DNA of 64,000 bases from Neptuniibacter victor (GTDB taxonomy: Bacteria > Pseudomonadota > Gammaproteobacteria > Pseudomonadales > Balneatricaceae): NCBI GenBank assembly GCA_027943745.1, contig AP025763.1:1550001-1614000 (forward strand), in the 5' to 3' direction. Positions within the stretch are counted from its first letter, which is position 1, and each line of letters starts with the position of its first letter. This document shows positions 43,180-52,721 of this stretch, piece by piece. Both the position numbers and the translations under genes were made by a program. The notes under the pieces are model-generated. The model made no database searches. It was not told the DNA's origin and saw nothing but the letters and a program-made list of their open reading frames with translations.

Positions 43180-44007
43180 TTATGCGTCTTCATTAACCAT
43201 AATGATCTTACGGTGGGGGAACGGAATCTCGATATTGTTTTCATCCAGCGCTTTTTTGATCTGCTCCGGGACGGAATACAGTACATCAAAATAGTGCTCT
43301 CCTTTACAAAACGGCCTTACTAAGAAGTCTACAGAGCTATCGTTTAACGTTTCGACTTCAATAAACGGGGCTGGAGTTTCAAGGATATGTGGGTGGTTGG
43401 ATAATACCTCAGCAATAACGGCGCGTGCGGCATCGGTGCTTTCCGCATAGGCAACGCCAAAATGCATATCAACGCCACGAATATCATAATGAGAGTGATT
43501 GATAATCTGTTCACCCCAAATTTGGCTATTTGGAATAATGACTTGCTGATGATCGAATGTTTGTAAAATAGTGGTGAACATATCGATCTCCGTCACATTA
43601 CCAAAACAACCAGCAGCATCGATAAAATCCCCGACTTTGTAAGGGCGGAAAATTAGCAGCATCACACCAGCCGCTAAATTAGACATAGCGCCTTGAAGGG
43701 CTAGTCCAACCGCTAAACCGGCAGCACCTAAGAGAGCAACAATCGAAGTAGTTTCTACACCGAATCGATTCAGTACAGCGATGAAGACGAACGCTAGTAT
43801 AAGGTAGCGCGCGAGGCTGCCAAGAAAGCGAAAGAGGGTATCATCTAGATGCTTATTCTTTTTTCCCGTACTAACGATCAGCTTGCTAACACTGCTCGCG
43901 ATCCAAAAACCAATAATCAGAATGATAATGGCAAGTAGGATATTCGTAGACCAAGCGATTGCCGCTGGAAGGTGTTGGTTTATATCAATATTTTCAAGAA
44001 ATTCCAT
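43180..44007 (-). CDS. mscS: Small-conductance mechanosensitive channel, MscS family
   Basis: 275-aa channel protein with three N-terminal membrane helices and the pore-lining helix GLAVGLALQGAMSNLAAGVMLLIFRPYKVGD, in which the Gly/Ala packing pattern of MscS TM3 is clear. A beta domain and C-terminal alpha/beta domain follow. It releases solutes on hypo-osmotic shock. Length is close to E. coli MscS. Confidence 0.93.
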   Translation of the reverse strand: MEFLENIDINQHLPAAIAWSTNILLAIIILIIGFWIASSVSKLIVSTGKKNKHLDDTLFRFLGSLARYLILAFVFIAVLNRFGVETTSIVALLGAAGLAVGLALQGAMSNLAAGVMLLIFRPYKVGDFIDAAGCFGNVTEIDMFTTILQTFDHQQVIIPNSQIWGEQIINHSHYDIRGVDMHFGVAYAESTDAARAVIAEVLSNHPHILETPAPFIEVETLNDSSVDFLVRPFCKGEHYFDVLYSVPEQIKKALDENNIEIPFPHRKIIMVNEDA

Positions 44008-44250
44008 TTTATAGGCCTTGTGATGGAGTTATGAGATAAGCATAGGATGTAATGGCTTAATATGGGATTAAGGGTAGGGTGTTTTTACGCCATTTTAGAG
44101 TGAAAAGAAAAAATAGTATCTGTTTTTTGTAATGCCTGAGGGGCAAGAGAGAAGACGGTCGCTTTTAGTAAATTAAGTAGGGCTTTGAGAAAACCCTACT
44201 TTTAAATTATTAATTTAAGTGTAATTAATAAGACCAATTGAGATTAATTT

Positions 44251-44805
44251 CTATAGATTGGATCCGACTAGTTTTTTGAAGTCTGGTGATGTTACTAATT
44301 TTCCAATTAGATTCTGAACCGCTGGGAAGTAGGCTTCTGCGGTTTGCTTACAAGCTGTATCAGCGATAAAGCCACTTTCAAATTCGTAGTGTTCTGAAAC
44401 GTGTGTTGAATGCCCATTTGAAGATTCTACCTTCAAACTTAAATCCCATGTTCCGCCTGTAAGGCCTCTTGAAGATGAAAAGCTAAGTTCTTCTAATGAG
44501 CCTGTTAGTGTAACTGATGGCGTTTTGTCATCGTATAACCCAGCTACTTTTAGTTCATCTGCTAGTGCTTTCTGTAAATATGCTTCGAAAGACATATTAT
44601 CTGGCGGGGCAATTGGACCCGCTGCTCGACAAGCATTGCTAAAGTTAGCGGGGCCTGTGAAGTTCCCCACATAAATATTATTAGCTTCGATAGTTTTTAA
44701 GGCCACATTGTTATCTGCTGAGATACTGTATCTCTGTGGTGTATATGTGGAGCAAGCAGTAAGCGATAGAAGGCTTACTAATAATATAGACTTACGAATT
44801 AACAT
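44251..44805 (-). CDS. Putative lipoprotein, YajG-like
   Basis: 184-aa exported protein with a signal peptide ending in the lipobox LTAC (Cys18), so lipid-anchored. Small beta-rich body with a GGTWDLSLKVES-type strand pattern, resembling YajG-type lipoproteins only loosely. Ser follows the Cys, which favours outer-membrane sorting. Monocistronic; function unknown. Confidence 0.7.
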   Translation of the reverse strand: MLIRKSILLVSLLSLTACSTYTPQRYSISADNNVALKTIEANNIYVGNFTGPANFSNACRAAGPIAPPDNMSFEAYLQKALADELKVAGLYDDKTPSVTLTGSLEELSFSSSRGLTGGTWDLSLKVESSNGHSTHVSEHYEFESGFIADTACKQTAEAYFPAVQNLIGKLVTSPDFKKLVGSNL

Positions 44806-45170
44806 AGTTTTCCTTGGAGACTGTTTTTCAGCGCTTATTTTTTCGATGAAAAGGATCAGTGAATTTTGCTAGGAAAGGGGAGAGTGTTTTTGGAACCGTT
44901 CCATGGCAATAATTACTGTTTCCGTAATTAATATTTTTGTACTGTGGCTAAGTAAAAGACTAAGCCTAGACATCCATCTGTCTAACTAAACGTTTTTAAC
45001 GTAGTAATAAGGATAACGCAAGGATTTAAGTTCGTAATGTTTGTTCATTATTTGAATGATCTTTTGAATTTTTTCACAGGATAATTATGGTGGTGTAAGG
45101 TTCTAACTTTCCAAGTAAACTACTTCTATTCAGCAGCGTTGTTCTGCCTTCCATCAAAAGAGAATTCCCT
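44806..45170. other. Intergenic stretch before rlmJ
   Basis: 365 nt with no gene seen. Apart from the short palindrome GGAACCGTTCC near 44892-44902 and AT-rich sequence, nothing recognisable was found. It must contain the divergent promoters of the lipoprotein and rlmJ genes. Confidence 0.5.
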
Positions 45171-46007
45171 TTGTTAAGTTATAGACACTCGTTTCATGCA
45201 GGTAACTTTGCCGACATCATCAAGCATGTCGTTGCTGTTGAAATATTGGAGCACCTGACCAAAAAAGAGAAACCATTTGAGTATATTGATACTCACTCAG
45301 GTACTGGGCTTTATAATTTCAAGTCTGCACAGGCTCGAAAACTTGAAGAGCATGCTGGAGGTATTGGTAAGCTTAAAGAGGAAGATTATCCTGAGATTGC
45401 ACGCTATTTTGAGGTGATAAAATCTTATAACGAAGCAGGCAAAAGCAATCTTTATCCGGGTTCCCCTTTGTTTGCTAAGTACTTTCTGCGCCAGCAAGAT
45501 CGTGCTTGGTTGTTTGAGCTGCATCCCGAAGATTTTAAATCTTTATGCTTGAATACCAACCGCCAATGTAAAATTAAGGTGGCTTGTAGTGACGGTTTAA
45601 AAGGGATGGAAGCGTTAATGCCTCCAAAGAGTCGCAGGGGATTGGTGCTGGTTGATCCATCTTATGAGATTAAAACTGAATATGATCAAGTGTTTAGTGC
45701 AATAGAAAAAGCACATAAGAAGTTTGCAACAGGTACTTATGCCCTGTGGTATCCAGTGGTAGATCGCCCGACGATTAATAAGCTAAAGAATAAGTTTATT
45801 CGTAGTGGTATCAAAAATATTCAGTGCTTTGAATTAGGGGTATTGCCTGATTCTGAAGAGCGGGGGATGACGTCCTCTGGCATGATCGTGGTAAATCCGC
45901 CTTGGGGTTTGTTTGATAAAATGTCGAAACTCTTGCCGAAACTCGCCCGTACTTTGGGTGAAAGTGACGAATTAATCTATCAATGTGAACAGTTAGTTGA
46001 TGAGTAG
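45171..46007 (+). CDS. rlmJ: 23S rRNA (adenine(2030)-N6)-methyltransferase
   Basis: 278-aa SAM-dependent methyltransferase of the RlmJ (YhiR) family that methylates A2030 of 23S rRNA. The product starts MLSYRHSFHAGNFADIIKH, exactly the family's conserved N-terminus, which fixes the unusual TTG start at 45171. LVDPSYE is the NPPY-like catalytic motif (DPPYE in E. coli), with Ser in place of the second Pro. YIDTHSGTGLYNF is the SAM-binding segment. Confidence 0.93.
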   Translation: MLSYRHSFHAGNFADIIKHVVAVEILEHLTKKEKPFEYIDTHSGTGLYNFKSAQARKLEEHAGGIGKLKEEDYPEIARYFEVIKSYNEAGKSNLYPGSPLFAKYFLRQQDRAWLFELHPEDFKSLCLNTNRQCKIKVACSDGLKGMEALMPPKSRRGLVLVDPSYEIKTEYDQVFSAIEKAHKKFATGTYALWYPVVDRPTINKLKNKFIRSGIKNIQCFELGVLPDSEERGMTSSGMIVVNPPWGLFDKMSKLLPKLARTLGESDELIYQCEQLVDE

Positions 46008-46049
46008 CGTAGGGTAGTTGAATTTCTCTATATTTGTTGAGGGTTAGCG

Positions 46050-46520
46050 ATGTCTGAATATTATGCTGAAATCATTTGGCAGCGTGCTAGTGATGAGCCA
46101 TATATTGATAACCGTTATAGCCGTGCTCATACTTGGGGATTTGACGGAGGGGCGACGGTACAAGCTTCGTCGTCGCCGCATATTGTCCCTTTACCGTTTT
46201 CGGTTCAAGCGAATGTTGATCCTGAGGAGGCATTTGTTGCGTCTCTTTCCAGTTGTCATATGTTGTTTTTTCTCTCCATAGCAGCACAACAAAAATTTGT
46301 TGTTGATCGCTATAGCGATAATGCAGTGGGTGTTATGGAGAAGGACAGGGAAGGAAGGACTGCTATGACCCTCGTAACATTGCGGCCGGAAGTGTCTTTT
46401 GAGGGAGAACAGCCGAGCTATGATCAATTAGAAGCGATGCATCATCAATCCCATGAACTCTGTTTTATCGCTAACTCTGTGAAAACGAAGGTAGTGACTG
46501 AGATTGTTCTACCAAGTTAA
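46050..46520 (+). CDS. OsmC-family peroxiredoxin-like protein
   Basis: 156-aa OsmC/Ohr-superfamily protein. The two redox cysteines are in SLSSCHMLFFL (about residue 68) and ELCFIANSV (about 138). These proteins reduce organic hydroperoxides through a thiol pair. Short divergent member rather than classical OsmC. 43 nt after rlmJ, possibly co-transcribed. Confidence 0.88.
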   Translation: MSEYYAEIIWQRASDEPYIDNRYSRAHTWGFDGGATVQASSSPHIVPLPFSVQANVDPEEAFVASLSSCHMLFFLSIAAQQKFVVDRYSDNAVGVMEKDREGRTAMTLVTLRPEVSFEGEQPSYDQLEAMHHQSHELCFIANSVKTKVVTEIVLPS

Positions 46521-46596
46521 ACCTGTTCGGTTATTTTACTTGCCCTAAAAGCAGATCTACGCATAATAAGCGACCGCCGAAATGATGTGATCTGCT

Positions 46597-47196
46597 ATGC
46601 CTATCGATAAACTTAAAAACGCTTCTAATAATCATTCTTTATCCTCGCTTACGAAGGATAACGTGTCTTCTCTTAAGCCGCGTTTTGATGCGCTTACTGA
46701 CGAGTTGCAGTTACATCGTGCGCATGGCGCGAAAGTGATTGATTGTCCCCAGTGTAGTTACCCTGCTGCGATAGAAGAGCAAGGCTTTGCGCCGATCTAT
46801 TTTAGTCATTGTTTGGTTTGCCGCACTAAAGTACGTTTCATCAAAATGAACTGCACTTGTGGCACTTCGAGTATCTATGATGGTGCCCAGTTTAAGAGCT
46901 GTAAGGAGTGCGCTAATCCCTTTAGTTTCGTCGATGTTGTGAAGCAGAATGAACCGAAAGTATGCGGTGAAGAGTTACCAGAGCATTACGAAGGGGCCTT
47001 AGCGCAATGTCATGTCTGCCGTAAAAGCCAAGACTCGGTTTTTCAATTTGATGAGCAATGGCTTTGTTTGAATTGCTTGGAGGAGCATCGTGCACCGGGA
47101 TGCTGTGAAGAATGTTCTACTGTGCAAACGGGGGATCTGGAAGATAGCTTTGAAACAGGTTGTATGGTCTGTGCTGGACGAGTGAGCTGGGATTAG
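46597..47196 (+). CDS. Multi-zinc-ribbon hypothetical protein
   Basis: 199-aa protein with about eight Cys pairs or knuckles (CPQC, CLVC, CTCG, CKEC, CHVC, CLNC, CCEEC, CMVC), enough for up to four zinc ribbons. No catalytic domain is recognisable. The N-terminal 40 residues are polar and likely flexible. No clear ribosome site precedes the ATG. Such proteins often bind nucleic acid or protein partners, but no function can be given. Confidence 0.7.
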   Translation: MPIDKLKNASNNHSLSSLTKDNVSSLKPRFDALTDELQLHRAHGAKVIDCPQCSYPAAIEEQGFAPIYFSHCLVCRTKVRFIKMNCTCGTSSIYDGAQFKSCKECANPFSFVDVVKQNEPKVCGEELPEHYEGALAQCHVCRKSQDSVFQFDEQWLCLNCLEEHRAPGCCEECSTVQTGDLEDSFETGCMVCAGRVSWD

Positions 47197-47491
47197 TTAA
47201 AGTTTAATAACTCTTTGTTCTAAAAGATAACTTTTCATCGTTAGTTTCTTTTAAACATCTACTTTTTGTTTATCACAAGTGAACACAAGGGGATGTTGTC
47301 TTTATTACTTAATAAATTATTGGGTTTTTTTATTAATTCCTCTTAATTTGTGTGGTTATATTTGTTTTAATCACAGATAGCTTCACGCTTTATCATTAGA
47401 AATTAATAAAAATAATAGATTCTAGATAGGGGCTGGTTGTTCGATTGGTATTTCTTTACCGGTTAACAAAGCCCATGGAGTAGTATTAGCG

Positions 47492-49561
47492 ATGATACGG
47501 GAAAGTGATCAGGCATCCTCTTCTGAGGTAAACATGCAATCGATGATCGCAAGGCTACCTTGTGTTGTATACCGTTGCCTGAATGACCGCTTTTGGACCA
47601 TGACTTACCTTAGTGAAGGCTGTAAGGCTTTGACTGGTTATCCCGTGGAATCTTTACTTGATAACGCGCAACTCTCTTTTAATGACCTTATCTACGTTGA
47701 AGACCAAGAATGGACGTTTGCTGCAGTGGAAGCTGCATTGGCAGAGAAGGTGCCGTTTACCCACGAATATCGAATAGTGACAGCCCAAGGAAAAATTAAA
47801 TGGGTATGGGAGCAGGGTTCGGGTGTTTGGGATGTAGATGGAAATCTAATCGCCTTAGAAGGCTTCATTACTGATATTACCGCTCAAAAAGAAACGAAAG
47901 ATCAACTCACTGCATCCTTAGGTGAACGCGATCAAGAGCTGTTACTTAATGCTGCGCTTTTCAACGAGTATAGAAAGGCCGTTGATGAAAGCTCAATCGT
48001 TTCTAAAACAAATGAATTTGGCGTGATCACTTACGCTAATCAACAGTTCTGCGATATTTCAGGATACACTTTGAACGAATTGGTGGGTCAAAGTCATAAC
48101 CTTGTTCGCCATCCAGATATGCCAGAAATTTTGTTTGAACAGCTGTGGAGTACCATCAAAGCTAAAAAGGTATGGAAAGGCGTTATTCATAATAGGGCTA
48201 AAAATGGTGATAGCTATTATGTGCAATCTACGGTTGTACCTGTTCTAAAGCCTGACGGTGATATCTATGAATACATGTTGATACGGCATGATATTACAGA
48301 TTTGGTTAGACAAACTCGCCGAGTCCAGCAGCAGATAACGGATCACTTAACTCAGTTGCCTAACCGTCAGAAATTGATGGAAGATTTGCAGAAGAACGCT
48401 AAATGGAAGTTGGCTGTCTTCAATATTGAGCGTTTTCGTGAAGTTAATGAATGTTATGGGTTAGATACGGGCGATAAGTTACTCGTACAAATTGCCCGGT
48501 TGTTTCAGATGCTGGCCCGAAAACATTCCTTACGTTTGTATAAATTATCGGGTGATGAGTTTGGTCTGTTATCTGATGAGCGTTTTGATAGTTGTCACTT
48601 TGTCGAGACCTGTTATCGCTTCTTAGAGTGTCTGGAAGATGAGTCAATAGAGATCGATGGTAATCATTTTAATCTATCGATGGTCGTTGGGATCTCTCAG
48701 CAGCAGAATTATTACATCAATGCTGAAATTGCCATGAATCACGCTCGAGAAAGTGGCAAACAGCTTGTATTTTTTGATGATCAAATTGATATCAAAGATC
48801 AGCTTTCGACGAACATACGACGCACTCAACAGTTAAAAGAAGCATTAAAAGATAAGCGCATTAAAGTATTTGCCCAGCCTATTATTAGTCATGGCTGTGG
48901 GGGTATTAATAAATATGAATGCCTTGTTAGGATGATCGATAGCGATGGCACCGTGATTCCCCCTATTCGTTTCCTGGATCTCGCTAAAAAAGCACGTTTA
49001 TACTCAGAGATAACCAATGCGGTTATTCTAGAATCATTCGCATTCTTTGCTAAAAGGCCAACCGACACTTTTTCTATAAATCTCTCGCTGGACGATATTC
49101 TTAACCCATCAACAATGCAGCTGCTTAAGGATCTTATCCAGCAGTATCAGATTGGTAAGCAGTTGATATTGGAAATTGTTGAAAGTGAAGGTATCGAAAA
49201 TTACGAAGAAGTGAGCCAGTTTATTGTTAATATGCAGCGCTTAGGCTGTCGTATAGCAATTGATGATTTTGGCACAGGCTATTCAAATTTTGATTATTTG
49301 ATGCGTTTAAATATTGATATTATCAAGATCGATGGTTCTATCATTCGGAATTTAGATCAGGATAAAAATGCGCAAGTTGTCACTGAATTAATCGTAAGTT
49401 TTGCTCAACGTATGGGAATTGAAACGGTTGCAGAGTTTGTTCACTCTAAAGAGATTGATCGTATGGTTAAGTGCATGGGTATTAATCATTCACAAGGTTT
49501 TTATCATGCAGAGCCTCTTTCCTTAGAGCAACTGAGTCCCATTCCTGATCTGTTTCTTTAG
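47492..49561 (+). CDS. PAS-PAS-GGDEF-EAL cyclic-di-GMP protein
   Basis: 689-aa cytoplasmic signalling protein: PAS (about 20-135), a second PAS of the aerotaxis (Aer-like) type (about 165-270, with TYANQQFCDISGY and NLVRHPDMPEILF), GGDEF (about 285-420) and EAL (about 440-685). The cyclase motif reads SGDEF (353-357), so the first Gly is lost. The EAL motif reads ECL (476-478), keeping the metal-binding Glu, and the other EAL ligands are intact (SINLS, LEIVES, IDDFGTG). A phosphodiesterase role with a regulatory GGDEF is most likely. The second PAS suggests redox or oxygen input. Confidence 0.9.
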   Translation: MIRESDQASSSEVNMQSMIARLPCVVYRCLNDRFWTMTYLSEGCKALTGYPVESLLDNAQLSFNDLIYVEDQEWTFAAVEAALAEKVPFTHEYRIVTAQGKIKWVWEQGSGVWDVDGNLIALEGFITDITAQKETKDQLTASLGERDQELLLNAALFNEYRKAVDESSIVSKTNEFGVITYANQQFCDISGYTLNELVGQSHNLVRHPDMPEILFEQLWSTIKAKKVWKGVIHNRAKNGDSYYVQSTVVPVLKPDGDIYEYMLIRHDITDLVRQTRRVQQQITDHLTQLPNRQKLMEDLQKNAKWKLAVFNIERFREVNECYGLDTGDKLLVQIARLFQMLARKHSLRLYKLSGDEFGLLSDERFDSCHFVETCYRFLECLEDESIEIDGNHFNLSMVVGISQQQNYYINAEIAMNHARESGKQLVFFDDQIDIKDQLSTNIRRTQQLKEALKDKRIKVFAQPIISHGCGGINKYECLVRMIDSDGTVIPPIRFLDLAKKARLYSEITNAVILESFAFFAKRPTDTFSINLSLDDILNPSTMQLLKDLIQQYQIGKQLILEIVESEGIENYEEVSQFIVNMQRLGCRIAIDDFGTGYSNFDYLMRLNIDIIKIDGSIIRNLDQDKNAQVVTELIVSFAQRMGIETVAEFVHSKEIDRMVKCMGINHSQGFYHAEPLSLEQLSPIPDLFL

Positions 49562-49762
49562 GTTTTCTCATAAGCGTGATCTCATTAGTAAGCCCGGTTT
49601 AATTGCGAGTTTCCTGCTTATTTGAAATAGCGATCACTTTGTTTGTTTTTTGAACAGTTACGTCTCGACTTTTTGACCTTAACTCTTTATAGTTCGCGCC
49701 CTTATGCAAGCTGGTTTTTTACATGGTTTGCCCTCTAATTTTTAGCGCTTAGGTACACTTCT

Positions 49763-51367
49763 TTGATTTCTACCGCGAACATCACCATGCAGTTCGGCTC
49801 TTCGCCGTTATTTGAAAATATTTCTGCCAAATTTGGTAACGGTAATCGTTATGGATTAATTGGTGCGAATGGCTGTGGCAAGTCTACGTTCATGAAAATT
49901 CTAAGCGGTGAGTTAACAGCTACATCAGGAAATGTATCTATTACCCCAGGTTATACTGTAGGTACCTTAAGCCAGGATCAATTTGCGTTTGAAGAGTACA
50001 GCGTTATTGATGCGGTGATTATGGGTGATACACGTCTTTGGGAGATTAAGCAGGAGCGTGATCGCATTTATTCACTCCCTGAAATGTCTGAAGAAGATGG
50101 CATGAAAGTAGCGCATTTAGAAGGTGAGTTTGCGGAGATGGACGGCTATACAGCCGAAAGTCGTGCCGGTGAGATTCTCTTGTCTGCGGGTATTGCTGAA
50201 GAGTTACATTTTGGTTTAATGAGTCAGGTTGCCCCAGGTTGGAAACTCCGTGTTTTATTAGCACAAGCGCTGTTTGCCAATCCAGATATCTTGCTATTGG
50301 ATGAGCCAACCAACAACTTGGATATTCATACCATTACATGGTTAGAAGAGGTTCTTAATCAACGTAAATGTACAATGATTATCATCTCGCATGATCGCCA
50401 CTTCTTAAACTCAGTCTGTACACATATGGCTGATATCGATTACGGTGAGTTGCGTATATTCCCAGGGAACTACGAAGATTTTGTCGCTGCTTCCACACTG
50501 ATTCGCGACCAGCTTCATGCAGACAATGCCAAGAAAGCGGCAGAAATTGAAGACCTTCAGCAATTTGTTAACCGTTTCTCCGCTAATGCTTCTAAGGCTA
50601 AACAAGCAACATCTCGTGCTAAGCGAATGGATAAAATTAAGCTTGATGAAGTTAAACCTTCTAGCCGTGTAGCACCTTATATCACGCTTAAACAGCATCA
50701 GAAGTTGCATCGTCAGGCTTTAGTTATTGAAGATGTTTCACATGGGTTTGATGGTGAAACATTATTTAGTGGTGGTAATATGATTCTAGAAGCCGGTGCT
50801 AAATTAGCGGTTATCGGCGAAAATGGCGTGGGTAAAACAACCTTCTTGCGCTGCCTGTTGAATGAACTGAATGTCGATCACGGTGAAGTGAAATGGGCGG
50901 AGAATGCAGAGATCGGTTACTGCCCACAAGATAGTTCAGATGATTTCGATTCAGATTTAACCTTGTTTGAGTGGATGTCTCAGTGGCGTACTCCTAAACA
51001 TGATGATCTCGCTGTGCGAGGCATGTTAGGACGTTTATTGTTTACTGCCGATGATGCAAACAAGAAAGCCAGAGTATGTTCTGGTGGTGAGAAAAACCGT
51101 TTGTTGTTTGGTAAGTTAATGATGTCGGACACAAACGTACTCATTATGGATGAGCCAACCAACCATTTAGATATGGAATCGATTGAAGCGTTGAATAATG
51201 GTTTGGCTAATTATGATGGTACGATTATTTTCGTCAGTCATGACCGTGAATTTGTATCTTCTTTAGCCACCCGTATCATTGAGATTAAAGATGAGAAAGT
51301 GATCGATTTCCAAGGTACTTATGATGAGTACTTAGCAGATCAAGAGAGAGCTGCAAAAGTCGCTTAA
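49763..51367 (+). CDS. ybiT: ABC-F ATPase, YbiT-like
   Basis: 534-aa soluble protein with two ABC domains: Walker [10 protein letters not shown] and GENGVGKTT, Walker [12 protein letters not shown] and [11 protein letters not shown], plus the linker between domains typical of ABC-F translation factors. The N-terminus ([20 protein letters not shown]) aligns with YbiT, supporting the TTG start at 49763. ABC-F proteins act on ribosomes to resolve stalls; no transmembrane part exists. Confidence 0.92.
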   Translation: MISTANITMQFGSSPLFENISAKFGNGNRYGLIGANGCGKSTFMKILSGELTATSGNVSITPGYTVGTLSQDQFAFEEYSVIDAVIMGDTRLWEIKQERDRIYSLPEMSEEDGMKVAHLEGEFAEMDGYTAESRAGEILLSAGIAEELHFGLMSQVAPGWKLRVLLAQALFANPDILLLDEPTNNLDIHTITWLEEVLNQRKCTMIIISHDRHFLNSVCTHMADIDYGELRIFPGNYEDFVAASTLIRDQLHADNAKKAAEIEDLQQFVNRFSANASKAKQATSRAKRMDKIKLDEVKPSSRVAPYITLKQHQKLHRQALVIEDVSHGFDGETLFSGGNMILEAGAKLAVIGENGVGKTTFLRCLLNELNVDHGEVKWAENAEIGYCPQDSSDDFDSDLTLFEWMSQWRTPKHDDLAVRGMLGRLLFTADDANKKARVCSGGEKNRLLFGKLMMSDTNVLIMDEPTNHLDMESIEALNNGLANYDGTIIFVSHDREFVSSLATRIIEIKDEKVIDFQGTYDEYLADQERAAKVA

Positions 51368-51390
51368 TCTAAAACGTGATCCTATAAAAA

Positions 51391-51430
51391 AAGGCTGAAT
51401 GGCGATACCCCGCATTCAGCCTTTCTTGTT
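51391..51430. terminator. Bidirectional terminator after ybiT
   Basis: AAGGCTGAATG pairs with CATTCAGCCTT, flanked by an A-run upstream and TTCTTGTTTT downstream, between the convergent ybiT and a hypothetical gene. Confidence 0.85.
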
Positions 51431-51464
51431 TTAGGGAGGACACGAAATTCAGCGCCTCTCTGAA

Positions 51465-51812
51465 TTAGTTCATTAACTCGCCTTTCATCTGATTAAATTT
51501 CTCAGGTGTCATATCTAAATCGATGACCGGCAGTTTGTCTGTCACACGTCGTCCTTCCGGGTTTGTCCGTCTAGAGTAGATTAACTCTATCTCAGGTGAC
51601 GTGGACTTGAAGGCCTTTTTTCTACGATCTACCATGGTTTTGCGACGTTCTTTGTCTTGAAAGCTTTCTGCTTGATGCTCAACTAACCATTCACCCGCAT
51701 GGAGAAGAGTCGGCAGATCGGGGCTTATTTTCCCTAGTTCTGGGCTAGCCCAGTAATAGATGAATTTATAGTTATCTAGATCTTTGATCAGTTTTAGTGA
51801 GTTGGCGGACAT
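51465..51812 (-). CDS. Hypothetical protein with basic central segment
   Basis: 115-aa soluble protein with a charged centre (DKERRKTMVDRRKKAF) and SRRTNPEGRRV. ATG at 51812 was chosen since AGGA lies 11 nt upstream; an in-frame extension to 51854 is possible. No family recognised. It may be monocistronic; function unknown. Confidence 0.6.
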   Translation of the reverse strand: MSANSLKLIKDLDNYKFIYYWASPELGKISPDLPTLLHAGEWLVEHQAESFQDKERRKTMVDRRKKAFKSTSPEIELIYSRRTNPEGRRVTDKLPVIDLDMTPEKFNQMKGELMN

Positions 51813-52004
51813 TCGATCTACATTCCTTGTAGAGAAGGTTATCAATAACAGCAAAATATTGGTTATAGGAAATATGCGCCCATCATACTGAGAATAACCT
51901 TGCCCAAATATAAGAAATATTCTTAATTTCTACTAAAAAGGCTAAAAGTATCCTTTAGTCTCGTTCTGTTTAATCAAACGCTCTTGTCGATCACAACAGC
52001 ATGA

Positions 52005-52208
52005 TTATCGCTTTTTGAGTGACTGTAATCGGTAGGCGAGTAACTTATTAAGAACGTCAGCCAGAATTGTACTAACGACCGGGTGTTCATGGTTACTTCC
52101 CACCAGTTGCTCGCAATAAGAATGTTTATTCGCCGTTTGCTCCCATGCAAGGGCATGCTCATTGGTCACTAATTGCCTTAGTATTCTTGAAAGCTTATCA
52201 ATATCCAT
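52005..52208 (-). CDS. Small hypothetical protein
   Basis: 67-aa mainly helical protein (MDIDKLSRILRQLVTNEHA). The ATG at 52208 has a weak GAG nearby; an extension to 52232 is possible. No family or function recognised. Confidence 0.4.
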   Translation of the reverse strand: MDIDKLSRILRQLVTNEHALAWEQTANKHSYCEQLVGSNHEHPVVSTILADVLNKLLAYRLQSLKKR

Positions 52209-52374
52209 ACTTATCTCATTTAAGACTGTCAATTTTGTAGATGCCGCATGATCGTTTGTTTTTGTTAACGGCTAATGACAGAGATCAGGTTTGATTGTGA
52301 ATCTCGTCTTGGAAGGAATGTATTAGCTAAACTTAATAATGTGGGTCGTGATGCTTTTATGTTGGAGGATTGTG

Positions 52375-52614
52375 ATGGATATTGTGCAGGTAACACTTTT
52401 TATTGAGTGGTGTTTAGGGATAAATTTAGCGATTCTGTCGCTGTCAGTCGTTATCTTAATATGCTGTAAAGCATCGATTCTGCGAATGCATAGTCGGCTT
52501 TTTGATATTGAAGAAGCAGACCTCAATCGTATGTATCTAGGCTATCTCGCACACTATAAAATACTTATTTTAGTTTTTAATCTCGTGCCTTATATAGTGT
52601 TGAGGCTGATGTAA
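52375..52614 (+). CDS. DUF6868-type small membrane protein
   Basis: 79-aa protein with two hydrophobic helices (WCLGINLAILSLSVVILICC and YKILILVFNLVPYIVLRLM) joined by a short polar loop (RMHSRLFDIEEADLNRMYLG). The pattern, including LFNLVPYxxLR at the end, fits DUF6868 as I know it. ATG at 52375 is preceded by GGAGG at 6 nt, which decides against the longer reading from 52339. Function unknown. Confidence 0.75.
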   Translation: MDIVQVTLFIEWCLGINLAILSLSVVILICCKASILRMHSRLFDIEEADLNRMYLGYLAHYKILILVFNLVPYIVLRLM

Positions 52615-52639
52615 TAGATGCTAGATCGATAGAAAAGTA

Positions 52640-52663
52640 GGGTCTGTAAAAATTTACAGACCC
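52640..52663. terminator. 11-bp perfect hairpin between convergent genes
   Basis: GGGTCTGTAAA-AA-TTTACAGACCC has a 2-nt formal loop and no U-tract. It probably marks the transcript ends of the DUF6868 and nemA-like genes. Confidence 0.5.
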
Positions 52664-52721
52664 CGTACGCCGATATGTGACAAAACGGCTGAGGTGAAAG
52701 ATGTTAACAGGGCTTAATTAA

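Noticed and set aside
44200-44240. AT-rich palindrome around AAATTATTAATTT downstream of the lipoprotein gene
   Set aside because: Similar in look to the 24680-24696 element but shorter and lacking the TGT...ACA ends; likely base-composition chance.
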